From positions 3,094-16,132 of the forward strand of contig DOUV01000719.1 of NCBI GenBank assembly GCA_003520455.1: 13,039 nt of DNA, read 5' to 3'. Position numbers and translations under genes: made by a program. Within the stretch, counting starts at the first letter, position 1. Every line of letters starts with the position of its first letter. The notes beneath the pieces are model-generated. The model saw only the letters and a list, made by a program, of their open reading frames with translations, did not search any database and was not told where the DNA came from. This DNA is from Chloroflexota bacterium. GTDB taxonomy: Bacteria > Chloroflexota > Anaerolineae > Ardenticatenales > Ardenticatenaceae. Below, piece by piece: positions 1-6,866 of this stretch.

Positions 1-301
1 TTCCTATACGCCCCACACCATTACGGATGAGAGCGCGCTTGAACGAGAACTTGGCCTGATCCGCGAACAGGGCTGGGCCCTTTCCCGAAGAGAGTGGCGC
101 GAGGAGATGGCTTCCATCGCCGCACCGGTGTGGGGAACCCAGGGGAATTTTGTGGCAGCCGTGACAGTCGCAGGTCCAATCGACCGATTCTCACCGGCAC
201 GCGAGCCGGCACTCGTCAAGCAACTTCTTCATGCTACCAACGGAATCTCACAAGAGCTTGGCTCGGCAGTACAGTCGATCCTGCCGAAACAGGCTCGCTG
301 A
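1..301 (+). CDS. IclR-family transcriptional regulator, C-terminal part (5' truncated by window edge)
   Basis: This is the last ~99 residues of a regulator whose start lies left of the window; the frame is open from base 2 to the TGA at 299-301. The fragment matches the end of the IclR effector-binding domain. It begins with S-Y-T-P-H-T-I-T-D, then a helix ending in IREQGWALSRREW, then the conserved strand and turn MASIAAPVWGTQGNFVAAVTV-AGP-IDRFSP, and a terminal helix LVKQLLHATNGISQELG. In this family the N-terminal winged helix binds DNA and the C-terminal domain senses a small molecule, often an aromatic or organic acid. It lies 43 bp upstream of the enoyl-CoA hydratase gene in the same direction, so it is the natural candidate regulator of the downstream catabolic and uptake genes. 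The DNA-binding half cannot be seen, and whether it activates or represses cannot be told. Confidence 0.88.
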   Translation, partial: SYTPHTITDESALERELGLIREQGWALSRREWREEMASIAAPVWGTQGNFVAAVTVAGPIDRFSPAREPALVKQLLHATNGISQELGSAVQSILPKQAR

Positions 302-315
302 CCGGCGAAACTAAC

Positions 316-327
316 CGTCATGTGACG
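316..327. other. Short perfect inverted repeat between regulator and catabolic gene
   Basis: CGTCA-TG-TGACG has two perfect 5-bp arms around a 2-bp centre. It lies in the 43-bp gap between the IclR-type gene and the enoyl-CoA hydratase. It could be a small operator half-site pair, but a 12-bp repeat of this kind arises by chance fairly often, so the functional claim is weak. Confidence 0.2.
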
Positions 328-344
328 AGTAATGGGGCACCCTG

Positions 345-1130
345 ATGGAAAACTCCGGTACCGTGAGAGTCGAGCAGATCGATGCAATCGCACTGATCAC
401 GCTGGACCGTCCCGAGAAACACAACGCCCTCTCCCAATCGATGAGAGATTCTTTGATCAGGAAACTGGGAGAACTGGCTGCAGACGAAACCGTGCGCGTT
501 GTGGTATTGACGGGTGCCGGGAAGGTCTCCTTCTGTGTTGGCACGGATGTCTCCGAGTTCCTTGGCCGGAGCGGTCTGACCCAGTGGGAGCGGGACATTG
601 ACCCATTCCGTCTTTTCGAGGTCATCGAACGCTTTCCCAAGCCGGTGCTCACCATGATCAACGGCTATGCGTATGGCGGCGGCTGTGAACTCGCGCTCGC
701 CTGCGATATCCGGATCAGCAGCACAAACTCTCAGTTCGGACAACTCGAGGTCAACTTCGGACTCATTCCAGGGGGTGGGGGAACGCAGCGGTTGACGCGC
801 CTGGTCGGACGCGGTCAAGCGATGCGCATGATTCTGGGTGGGGAACGAATTCCGGCCAGCGAGGCGTGGCGCATAGGACTTGTTGATCTCCTTGTACCTC
901 CGACCGACCTCTGGGAAACAACATTCTCCGTGGCGAGGGCTATTGCCGAGCGCAACCCGGCCGCCGTGCGGCTAGCCAAAGAGGCAATTCGTAGCGTCGA
1001 CGAGATGTCGCTCTCTGCTGGCCTTCGCTACGAGGCAAGCCTCATGGGCATTTGCCTGTACGAGAGCGGGTCTGAAGCCACGATCAGTGCCTTCTTGGGC
1101 AAGAAAGGAGGCGGGGAGCAGAGTACCTGA
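345..1130 (+). CDS. Enoyl-CoA hydratase/isomerase family protein (crotonase fold), first copy
   Basis: This 261-residue cytoplasmic protein has the usual length and full layout of a crotonase. The N-terminal strand holds ITLDRPEKHNALS. The first oxyanion-hole region is FCVGTD (about residues 63-68). The second is YGGGCELALACDI (110-122), followed by FGQLEVNFGLIPGGGGTQRL (131-150). Both acidic residues used for water addition in classical hydratases are present, E115 and E135, so hydration/dehydration of an enoyl-CoA is chemically credible. Crotonases also include isomerases, dehalogenases and ring-opening hydrolases, so the exact reaction is open. The ATG at 345 is chosen because homology begins right after it, though the ribosome site is weak. 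It follows an IclR-type gene and precedes an ABC importer; a second crotonase of the same length closes the cluster at 7652. Confidence 0.93.
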   Translation: MENSGTVRVEQIDAIALITLDRPEKHNALSQSMRDSLIRKLGELAADETVRVVVLTGAGKVSFCVGTDVSEFLGRSGLTQWERDIDPFRLFEVIERFPKPVLTMINGYAYGGGCELALACDIRISSTNSQFGQLEVNFGLIPGGGGTQRLTRLVGRGQAMRMILGGERIPASEAWRIGLVDLLVPPTDLWETTFSVARAIAERNPAAVRLAKEAIRSVDEMSLSAGLRYEASLMGICLYESGSEATISAFLGKKGGGEQST

Positions 1131-1175
1131 GGTGACTTTTTTGCCATTATCCAGCAGGATGACAGGAGAAGGAAC

Positions 1176-2231
1176 GTGTCCAAAGGAATACGGGCGGATC
1201 GACGTGCGAATCATGTGTCAGTACACCGGCGCGACTTCCTGAAGGGGGTGGGAGGATTCACCCTGGCAACGCTCGGTGGCGTTGGAGGCATCCTGAGTGC
1301 CTGTAACCCAGCGCGGAGTGCTGTGCGGACTGCCCAACCACTCGCACTTCAGTTGAACTGGATCCGGAACGTCGAATTCGCGGGTAACTGGTCCGCGATG
1401 GAACACGGGTATTACCAGGAGGAAGGTGTTGACCTCTCCATCATTGACTGGGCGCCCACTATCGAACCGATTCAGAACGTGGCGAGCGGGACGGCGCAAA
1501 TCGGGTTTGTCTCTAACGGGCTGACCATCGCTTCAGCCCGCGCGAACGGCATTCCAGTGAAGGCATTTGGTGCCGGCTTCCAGAAGTCTCCGGGCGGCCT
1601 CGTGACCCTTAAAGAACAGAACATCACGACCCCCGCGGATCTGGTTGGGAAGGTTGTTGGCATCCAGCAGACCGGTCGTCTGACATGGGATGCGTTCGCG
1701 GCAGTCAATAACCTGCAGAAGGTCGAGACATTCGTGGTTGGCTTCGATGCGACCCCTCTCGTTGCTGGGCAAGTAGACGCGTATATGGGATACGTTACGA
1801 ACCAGCCCTATGCACTTGCGCAGCAGGGGATCGAAACCAACTTCATGTACTACGCCGACTACGGTTTTCCACGCTACGACCTGGTCGCGTTTGCCACCGA
1901 TAAGGTGCTGGCGAACAACAAGGAGCTTATCGTGGGGTGGTTTCGCGCGACTATCCGGGGATGGCAATACGTCTTCGAGCACCCCGACGAAGTTGCAAAG
2001 TTAGTCGTCGAGAAATACGGCAAGGACCTGGATCTGGAACAGCAGAAGGCAGAACTCCAGACTCAGATTGCTCTCATGCAGTCGGCGGCAACACAGGAGC
2101 ATAGCCTCTTCTGGATGGGTCAGGATGTATGGCAAGCCGGCGTTGATCGGCTCAAGTCAATCGGCGAACTCCCTGATTCTCTCTCCGTCGATGAGTTCGT
2201 GACGATGGAGATTCTTGAAGCGGTCGGCTGA
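1176..2231 (+). CDS. ABC transporter substrate-binding lipoprotein, NMT1/THI5-like (SsuA/TauA/ThiY superfamily)
   Basis: The 351-residue extracytoplasmic binding protein starts at GTG 1176, supported by a strong AGGAGAAGG site at 1164-1172. Residues 18-23 (RRDFLK) form a twin-arginine signal, followed by a hydrophobic segment and a lipobox LSAC with the acceptor Cys43, so it is probably exported folded by Tat and lipid-anchored. The mature domain opens with LQLNWIRNVEFAGNW and GYYQEEGVDL, followed by IGFVSNG, PGGLVTLKEQNITTPADLVGKVVGIQ in two parts, and VDAYMGYVTNQP. These are hallmarks of the NMT1/THI5 fold, which binds pyrimidine precursors, sulfonates, nitrile- or urea-like compounds and other small organics. 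It is the first gene of the importer; ATPase and permease genes follow after a 173-bp gap containing a perfect palindrome. The ligand cannot be deduced; the adjacent amidohydrolase hints at a nitrogen-containing compound. Confidence 0.93.
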   Translation: MSKGIRADRRANHVSVHRRDFLKGVGGFTLATLGGVGGILSACNPARSAVRTAQPLALQLNWIRNVEFAGNWSAMEHGYYQEEGVDLSIIDWAPTIEPIQNVASGTAQIGFVSNGLTIASARANGIPVKAFGAGFQKSPGGLVTLKEQNITTPADLVGKVVGIQQTGRLTWDAFAAVNNLQKVETFVVGFDATPLVAGQVDAYMGYVTNQPYALAQQGIETNFMYYADYGFPRYDLVAFATDKVLANNKELIVGWFRATIRGWQYVFEHPDEVAKLVVEKYGKDLDLEQQKAELQTQIALMQSAATQEHSLFWMGQDVWQAGVDRLKSIGELPDSLSVDEFVTMEILEAVG

Positions 2232-2300
2232 CTGGCGCGGCCTCCAGCCCATCGGCCCACGGGAAGTGAGCACGCGCTGCTCTCTTTCCCCACGTCGCTT

Positions 2301-2320
2301 CCATGTCTCGGAGCGATGAT
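2301..2320 (+). repeat. Imperfect 20-bp direct repeat, left copy
   Basis: CCATGTCTCGGAGCGATGAT matches the stretch at 2380-2399 at 16 of 20 positions, including an unbroken 9-bp core GTCTCGGAG. The two copies are 79 bp apart and lie almost symmetrically either side of the perfect palindrome. The right copy carries the ribosome site of the ATPase gene. Confidence 0.5.
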
Positions 2321-2329
2321 GTGTTCAAA

Positions 2330-2369
2330 TTTCTGTAAAAGTGGCGCGTACGCGCCACTTTTACAGAAA
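2330..2369. promoter_or_regulatory. Perfect 40-bp palindrome (hairpin/attenuator or operator) between binding-protein and ATPase genes
   Basis: The left arm, 2330-2349, is TTTCTGTAAAAGTGGCGCGT; bases 2350-2369 are its exact reverse complement, with no spacer and no mismatch. In RNA it would fold into a very stable hairpin with a GC-rich upper stem (GTGGCGC) closed by a GTAC tetraloop. The stem is preceded by four A and followed by four T, resembling a weak bidirectional intrinsic terminator. Such hairpins after binding-protein genes are known in other importers to stabilise the upstream message and lower expression of the membrane components. As DNA, it could instead be an operator for a dimeric regulator. 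The position, about 100 bp after the stop codon and 35 bp before the next start, fits an attenuator best. Confidence 0.75.
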
Positions 2370-2379
2370 GAGAGATACA

Positions 2380-2399
2380 CCACGTCTCGGAGGAATGAC
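2380..2399 (+). repeat. Imperfect 20-bp direct repeat, right copy
   Basis: CCACGTCTCGGAGGAATGAC is the partner of 2301-2320 (16/20 identical). It contains the GGAGGA ribosome site (2389-2394) for the ATPase gene. The pair could be an old duplication around the palindrome or a chance resemblance. Confidence 0.45.
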
Positions 2400-2404
2400 A
2401 GGGT

Positions 2405-3205
2405 TTGTCAATGGACAAAGCCGAATACATCCACGTTGATCGCGTCTCGAAAACTTTCGAGACGCCTTTGACCTCCGTTGTGGCCCTCAACCAGATCACG
2501 TTCATGGTGGCGCGGAACGAGTTTGTCTCAATCATCGGGCCTTCCGGCTGTGGCAAATCAACCCTGCTGCGACTTGTTGCCGGGCTCGTCTTCCCCAGTG
2601 AGGGGCGGATCACGGTCGGCGGTCGCGCACCCGAGGAGAGCCGTCGAAGCCGCGAGTACGGGTTCGTCTTTCAGGATCCCGTGATGCTTCCATGGCGGAG
2701 TGTGCGAGACAACGTAGAGCTGGCCCTCGAGGTGATGGAGGTCGAGAAGGCTGTCCGGCGCCAGACGGCCGCGGAGTTTATCCATCTCGTTGGCCTGGCC
2801 GGATTCGAGGAGATGCGGCCAGGCCAACTTTCGGGTGGTATGCGCCAGCGTGCAGCCCTGGCACGCGCCCTCACGATGAAGCCTCAGCTCCTTCTGATGG
2901 ATGAGCCGTTCGGTGCGCTGGACGAGATCACCCGGGCTCAGATGAATGCCGAACTGCTCAACATCCTGGCACAGCAGGATCTGACTGTTCTCCTTGTCAC
3001 TCATAGTATTGAGGAAGCGGTCTTTCTTTCAGATAGAGTAGTGGTACTGACCCCCCGTCCGGCTGAGATCAGAGAGATTCTCGAGATCGACCTCCCACGG
3101 CCTCGCCACCGCTCGCTGAAGAAGAGCAACCTGTTCTTCGAATACGTCTCTGCGCTCCGGAACGCGCTTGAGTTTGAGCAAAAGCCTGCGGCAGCCAGGA
3201 TGTGA
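2405..3205 (+). CDS. ABC transporter ATP-binding protein (SsuB/TauB/nitrate-type importer)
   Basis: The 266-residue cytoplasmic ATPase powers the importer. All nucleotide-binding motifs are intact: Walker A GPSGCGKST (45-53), Q-loop at Q90 in FVFQDPVMLPW, signature LSGGMRQR (142-149), Walker B LLLMDEPFGALDE (162-174) and the switch His200 in VTHSIEEAVFLSDRV. The Q-loop sequence followed by LPWRSVRDNV is typical of the nitrate/sulfonate/taurine importer branch. The start is taken as TTG 2405, 10 nt after GGAGGA; ATG 2411 is two codons in and is the alternative, with a longer spacing of 16 nt. It lies between the binding-protein gene (173-bp gap with palindrome) and the permease gene (25-bp gap), forming a standard three-component ABC importer. 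Confidence 0.96.
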   Translation: MSMDKAEYIHVDRVSKTFETPLTSVVALNQITFMVARNEFVSIIGPSGCGKSTLLRLVAGLVFPSEGRITVGGRAPEESRRSREYGFVFQDPVMLPWRSVRDNVELALEVMEVEKAVRRQTAAEFIHLVGLAGFEEMRPGQLSGGMRQRAALARALTMKPQLLLMDEPFGALDEITRAQMNAELLNILAQQDLTVLLVTHSIEEAVFLSDRVVVLTPRPAEIREILEIDLPRPRHRSLKKSNLFFEYVSALRNALEFEQKPAAARM

Positions 3206-3230
3206 TGGGCCGAAACAGGGAGTAACATTG

Positions 3231-4043
3231 ATGAGCGAACTTGCGAAAGCGCTGATGAGCGCCGGATCGAGCCGCAAGATGGGACGAATCGTTAGTAGTC
3301 GACATCTACCGGCCGCGCTTATCGTCGCGTTGTTCGTATTCTGGGAAGTGGCCGAGCAATTATTTCATATCCCCGAGTACCTGCTCCCGGCCCCGAGCAC
3401 AATTCTACGGACGCTTGTTGTCGAGTGGGAGATGTTTCTGAAACATCTCCTCCCTACTGCGCTAGAGGCAGTCGCCGGGTTTGTCCTGGGTAATGGCGTT
3501 GCGATCTTGCTGGCAATCCTCTTCATCTACGTTAGGTCCCTCGAGCAGGCCATTATGCCGCTCGCGATCACCCTGCGCAGTATCCCGCTCGTGGCGCTTG
3601 CGCCTCTGCTCGTGCTCCTTCTGGGCAGCGGCTATGCGCCGCGGATCGTGATCGTGGCTATCATCTCTTTTTTCCCCACGCTTGTGAACATGGCTCTTGG
3701 TCTCGCCTCGGTGGACAGTTCCGCGCTTGAATTATTCCGCAGTCTCTCTGCCTCAGAATGGCAGGTGTTTACTAAGCTCCGCGTCCCGAACTCGCTACCC
3801 TACCTGTTTGCTTCACTCAAAGTGGCGGCGACGTCCTCGGTGTTAGGAGCCATCATCGCCGAGTGGATCGGATCCAATCAGGGACTCGGGTATCTCATTA
3901 TCACCAGTACGTACAAGTTCGAAGCTGCCGAACTCTATGCCACCATGGTGCTCTCCTCCCTTATGGCGATCGTCTTTTACGTGCTCACGGATCTGGTCGA
4001 GCGGGTGGTGGTTGACTGGAACACCTCTCCGACAGGACTGTAG
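3231..4043 (+). CDS. ABC transporter permease (BPD_transp_1, SsuC/TauC-like)
   Basis: The 270-residue membrane protein has about six hydrophobic helices (roughly 27-44, 75-98, 108-130, 136-155, 195-213, 236-256). The ATPase-coupling loop LELFRSLSASEWQVFTKLRVPNSLP corresponds to the EAA motif, and RSIPLVALAPLLVLLLGSG with the later AEWIGSNQGLGYLI is typical of sulfonate/nitrate/THI5-type importer permeases. The frame is open further upstream to 3168, but ATG 3231 is preferred because AGGGAG (3217-3222) sits 8 nt before it and because the longer version would overlap the ATPase gene with an untypical sequence. It would form the channel as a homodimer with the ATPase at 2405-3205 and receive ligand from the lipoprotein at 1176-2231. 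The amidohydrolase gene begins 8 bp after its stop. Confidence 0.95.
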   Translation: MSELAKALMSAGSSRKMGRIVSSRHLPAALIVALFVFWEVAEQLFHIPEYLLPAPSTILRTLVVEWEMFLKHLLPTALEAVAGFVLGNGVAILLAILFIYVRSLEQAIMPLAITLRSIPLVALAPLLVLLLGSGYAPRIVIVAIISFFPTLVNMALGLASVDSSALELFRSLSASEWQVFTKLRVPNSLPYLFASLKVAATSSVLGAIIAEWIGSNQGLGYLIITSTYKFEAAELYATMVLSSLMAIVFYVLTDLVERVVVDWNTSPTGL

Positions 4044-4051
4044 AGATACGC

Positions 4052-5326
4052 ATGGCAGCTACCCTCCTGAAATCGGCCGAGCTCTGGACAATGGGCGAGT
4101 CCAACCAGTACCTGGAATCGGGTGATGTCCTGGTGGCAGACGGCGTCATCAGGCAGATCGGGCCACGGGGCACTCTCACGGTGTCGCAAGACGTCCATAC
4201 GATAGACCTCTCGGGACTGATTTTGCTCCCAGGTCTCATCAACTGCCATACTCACCTGTCTCTCACCAACCTCAAAGGGCTCGGTAACAACCTATCCCTG
4301 TTTCCCTGGCTGCAGCAGATGGGAGCGGCGATCGCTCATCAGGACAGCGGCGACGTGAACGTAGCCACTCGGGCCGGGCTCTCTGAACTGCTCCGGTCAG
4401 GCGTGACCTGCCTCTGTGACTGTGGCCCGAACGGTCCCGGGGTCGTGGCCGCACTCGGTACAGAGCGCGGCCTCCGCACGGTCAGCGGCCTCATGGTGAG
4501 ATCTTCCTGGTTCGGCCGTTCAGTAGCGGGCAATCTGGCAGGGGATATAGCCGCTACCGAAGAACTCCTCACGTACTGGTCCCAACGGTCCGGCCTGCCG
4601 TCGTTTTTCCTCGGGGCTCACTCCCTCTACACCGCCTCGCCCGATCTCCTGCGCAACGCAAAAAGAGCCTCGCGGACATTGGGGCTCGACTTCAACCTGC
4701 ATCTGGCAGAATGTGCGGAAGAAACGGAGTATATCCGACAACAGTACGGCGTGTCGCCGGTTGTCCATGCGGAGCGGCTCGGTCTGCTTGATGAGTTCAC
4801 GATCGTCAATCACTGTGTCGACATAACTTCAGACGAGATGGGGCTGCTGGCAGATCGCGGTGTGAGGGTTGTTCACTGCCCGGCGAGCAATGCTAAGCTC
4901 GGCTCTGGAACGGCCCGTGTCGTCGAGATGCGCGAGCGAGGCCTTCTCGTTGGCCTGGGGACGGATAGCGCTGCGAGCAACGATGATCTGAACATGTTCC
5001 AGGAAATGCGGATGGCGGTGCTACTTCAGCGGGCCTACTATTGCGACCCTTCACGATTCAGCGCTCTAGATGCGCTCCGCATGAGCACGATTGATGCGGC
5101 TCGTGTCCTCGGCATGTCGGATAGGATCGGCTCGATTGAGATTGGAAAGTTGGCCGACCTCATTGCGGTCGAGACATGCCTTCCGGTGCGCCAACGCGGT
5201 GTGACCGGACTCGACGCCCTAATATTCGCGGCAGACAGTACCCGAGTGCGCATGGTCATGGTCGACGGAAAGCTTTTGTTAGACGATGTCAGGTCCGGTG
5301 GAACGGGCCTCGTTCAAGCAGGTTGA
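4052..5326 (+). CDS. Amidohydrolase-superfamily metal hydrolase (ATZ/TRZ-like deaminase or chlorohydrolase)
   Basis: The 424-residue cytoplasmic protein has the standard TIM-barrel amidohydrolase layout. An N-terminal beta segment leads into LLPGLINCHTHLSL, whose His66 and His68 form the metal HxH. His217 and Glu220 are in NLHLAE, His254 is in VNHCVD, and Asp305 is in GLGTDSAASND. HCPASNAKLGSG (275-286) and the C-terminal LGMSDRIGSIEIGKLADL are characteristic of the ATZ/TRZ branch, which contains N-heterocycle deaminases, S-adenosylhomocysteine deaminases and triazine hydrolases. All metal and catalytic residues are present, so the enzyme is probably active. It most likely removes an amino or similar group from a cyclic or aromatic nitrogen compound, but substrates in this branch are hard to predict. 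It is 8 bp after the permease gene and 8 bp before the CoA ligase gene, so it probably acts on the imported compound before CoA activation. Confidence 0.94.
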   Translation: MAATLLKSAELWTMGESNQYLESGDVLVADGVIRQIGPRGTLTVSQDVHTIDLSGLILLPGLINCHTHLSLTNLKGLGNNLSLFPWLQQMGAAIAHQDSGDVNVATRAGLSELLRSGVTCLCDCGPNGPGVVAALGTERGLRTVSGLMVRSSWFGRSVAGNLAGDIAATEELLTYWSQRSGLPSFFLGAHSLYTASPDLLRNAKRASRTLGLDFNLHLAECAEETEYIRQQYGVSPVVHAERLGLLDEFTIVNHCVDITSDEMGLLADRGVRVVHCPASNAKLGSGTARVVEMRERGLLVGLGTDSAASNDDLNMFQEMRMAVLLQRAYYCDPSRFSALDALRMSTIDAARVLGMSDRIGSIEIGKLADLIAVETCLPVRQRGVTGLDALIFAADSTRVRMVMVDGKLLLDDVRSGGTGLVQAG

Positions 5327-5334
5327 AGACGTTT

Positions 5335-6843
5335 ATGCGAATCGAAGAAATTCTGCGATCTAACGCTCGGAAGTTCCCTTCACGCATCCTCACGACTGAT
5401 GGCACAAAGAGGATGAGCTACCGTACGATAGACGAGCGCTCTACCCGATTTGCTCACGCCTTGCGGGGGAGTGGTCTCGAGCGGGGGCGACCAATCGTTG
5501 TTGCGCTCCCAAACACGCTGGAGTTCATCGAAGCCATGTTCGCGGCCGCAAAGGCTGATTGTGTCCTGGTGCCGGTCAACCCACGCGCTACCTTGCAAGA
5601 ACTGTGCTACATCTTAGAAGACTCGCGAGCGGGTGCCGCTCTCTTGGAGCATGGACTGGTTCAGGAACTCGTCGAAAGCGACCAGGCATGGTCGCGGAAC
5701 AGTATTCTCATCAGTGTTGATCCTGAAAGCCGACCGGATGGGGTGCTGCAATACGAAGAACTGCTGGAAGCGGGTTCGGCTGTCTCATCGCCATCTCCGG
5801 ACCGTTCTGAGTACAGCCCCTGGCTGTTGGCCTATACCTCAGGAACCACCGGGTGGCCCAAGGGGGCCGTGTTGACGCATCGCTCGAAATATCTGTGTGC
5901 CTTGATCGAGGCATTGGAGTTCGGAACGACCATTACCGATACGGCACTCATCAATACGCCGCTTTTCCACGTTCACGGCCTTGTGTATGTCCTCAGCCTC
6001 GCTACGGTGGGGGGTACAGTCTATCTGATGGACAAATTCACGCCCGAGCAGACATTGGAAGTGGTAGCGTCGGAACGAATCACCGAGCTTGCAATGGTTC
6101 CGACCATGTATCAGGCGATTCTCGATTGTCCAGCGCTTGTGACGACCGACACCTCCTCCATCCGCGTCGGCCGCTGCACTGGGGCCCCCTTGTCCGGTGA
6201 GCTGAAGAGGCAGATCCTCGCGCAGCTCCCCGACCTGCAACTCCACGTCCTTTACGGCGCAACAGAGGCAGGCCCGATCTCGAATCTCCGTCCCGAGCAC
6301 CAGTTCAGTAAAGAGGGCTCTGTGGGACAACCCTTCCTCGGGGTCGCCATAGAGATTCGTGATGACGACGGGAACGCGGTTCCTTCAGGCACCTCCGGAG
6401 AAGTCAGCGTCAAGAGCCCGTATATCTTCTCATGGTATAACGGGCACGCCCCGAAGGATGACGGCAGGAGCTACGAGCGCTGGATTACCCTGGGAGATAT
6501 TGGAAGGCTCGATTCGGAAGGTTTTCTCTATCTGGAGGGACGCAAGCAGGACGTGATCATCAGCGGCGGTGAGAATATCGCGGCGAAAGAGGTGGAGGAT
6601 GCAATTTCGCTGCATCCAGCGGTGCGGGCGGTGGCAGTGGTCGGCGTGTCCGACCCGTACTGGGGTGAACGCGTGAAGGCGTTTGTCGAGCTTCGGCCCG
6701 GAACGATCCTATCTTCGGACGAGCTGCTCACATATTGTAGCGGGCGGTTAGCTCGCTACAAGCACCCGAAGGAGATCGTATTCGTTGACAACCTCCCGCG
6801 TAATGCAATGGGTAAAATTGACAAGCAGAAGCTGCTGCACTGA
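5335..6843 (+). CDS. AMP-dependent acyl-CoA synthetase/ligase (ANL superfamily)
   Basis: This 502-residue enzyme would activate a carboxylic acid with ATP to an acyl-AMP and then a CoA thioester. Motifs are intact: phosphate loop YTSGTTGWPKG (167-177), YGATEAGP (307-314), the ribose-binding Asp388 in TLGDIGRLD, the hinge region EGRKQDVIISGGENI (401-415) and the adenylation Lys494 in NAMGKIDKQKL. Its length resembles aryl-CoA ligases such as 4-chlorobenzoate-CoA ligase and medium-chain ligases. The frame is open back to 5176 inside the amidohydrolase gene, but homology begins at the ATG at 5335 (MRIEEILR), 8 bp after that gene's stop; no strong ribosome site is visible, so translational coupling is likely. 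The product would feed one or both crotonases of the cluster. The acid substrate is not identifiable from sequence. Confidence 0.95.
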   Translation: MRIEEILRSNARKFPSRILTTDGTKRMSYRTIDERSTRFAHALRGSGLERGRPIVVALPNTLEFIEAMFAAAKADCVLVPVNPRATLQELCYILEDSRAGAALLEHGLVQELVESDQAWSRNSILISVDPESRPDGVLQYEELLEAGSAVSSPSPDRSEYSPWLLAYTSGTTGWPKGAVLTHRSKYLCALIEALEFGTTITDTALINTPLFHVHGLVYVLSLATVGGTVYLMDKFTPEQTLEVVASERITELAMVPTMYQAILDCPALVTTDTSSIRVGRCTGAPLSGELKRQILAQLPDLQLHVLYGATEAGPISNLRPEHQFSKEGSVGQPFLGVAIEIRDDDGNAVPSGTSGEVSVKSPYIFSWYNGHAPKDDGRSYERWITLGDIGRLDSEGFLYLEGRKQDVIISGGENIAAKEVEDAISLHPAVRAVAVVGVSDPYWGERVKAFVELRPGTILSSDELLTYCSGRLARYKHPKEIVFVDNLPRNAMGKIDKQKLLH

Positions 6844-6866
6844 AGCGAGTGGGACAAGGAGCAGAC

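Noticed and set aside
2316..2480. Small open frame reading through the palindrome
   Set aside because: The palindrome gives the same peptide on both strands; the ribosome site is too close to the ATG and there is no similarity to a protein.
5176..5334. Longer N-terminus for the CoA ligase
   Set aside because: The extra 53 codons lie inside the amidohydrolase gene, are Arg/Pro-rich and match no ANL family region; the ATG at 5335 begins the conserved domain.
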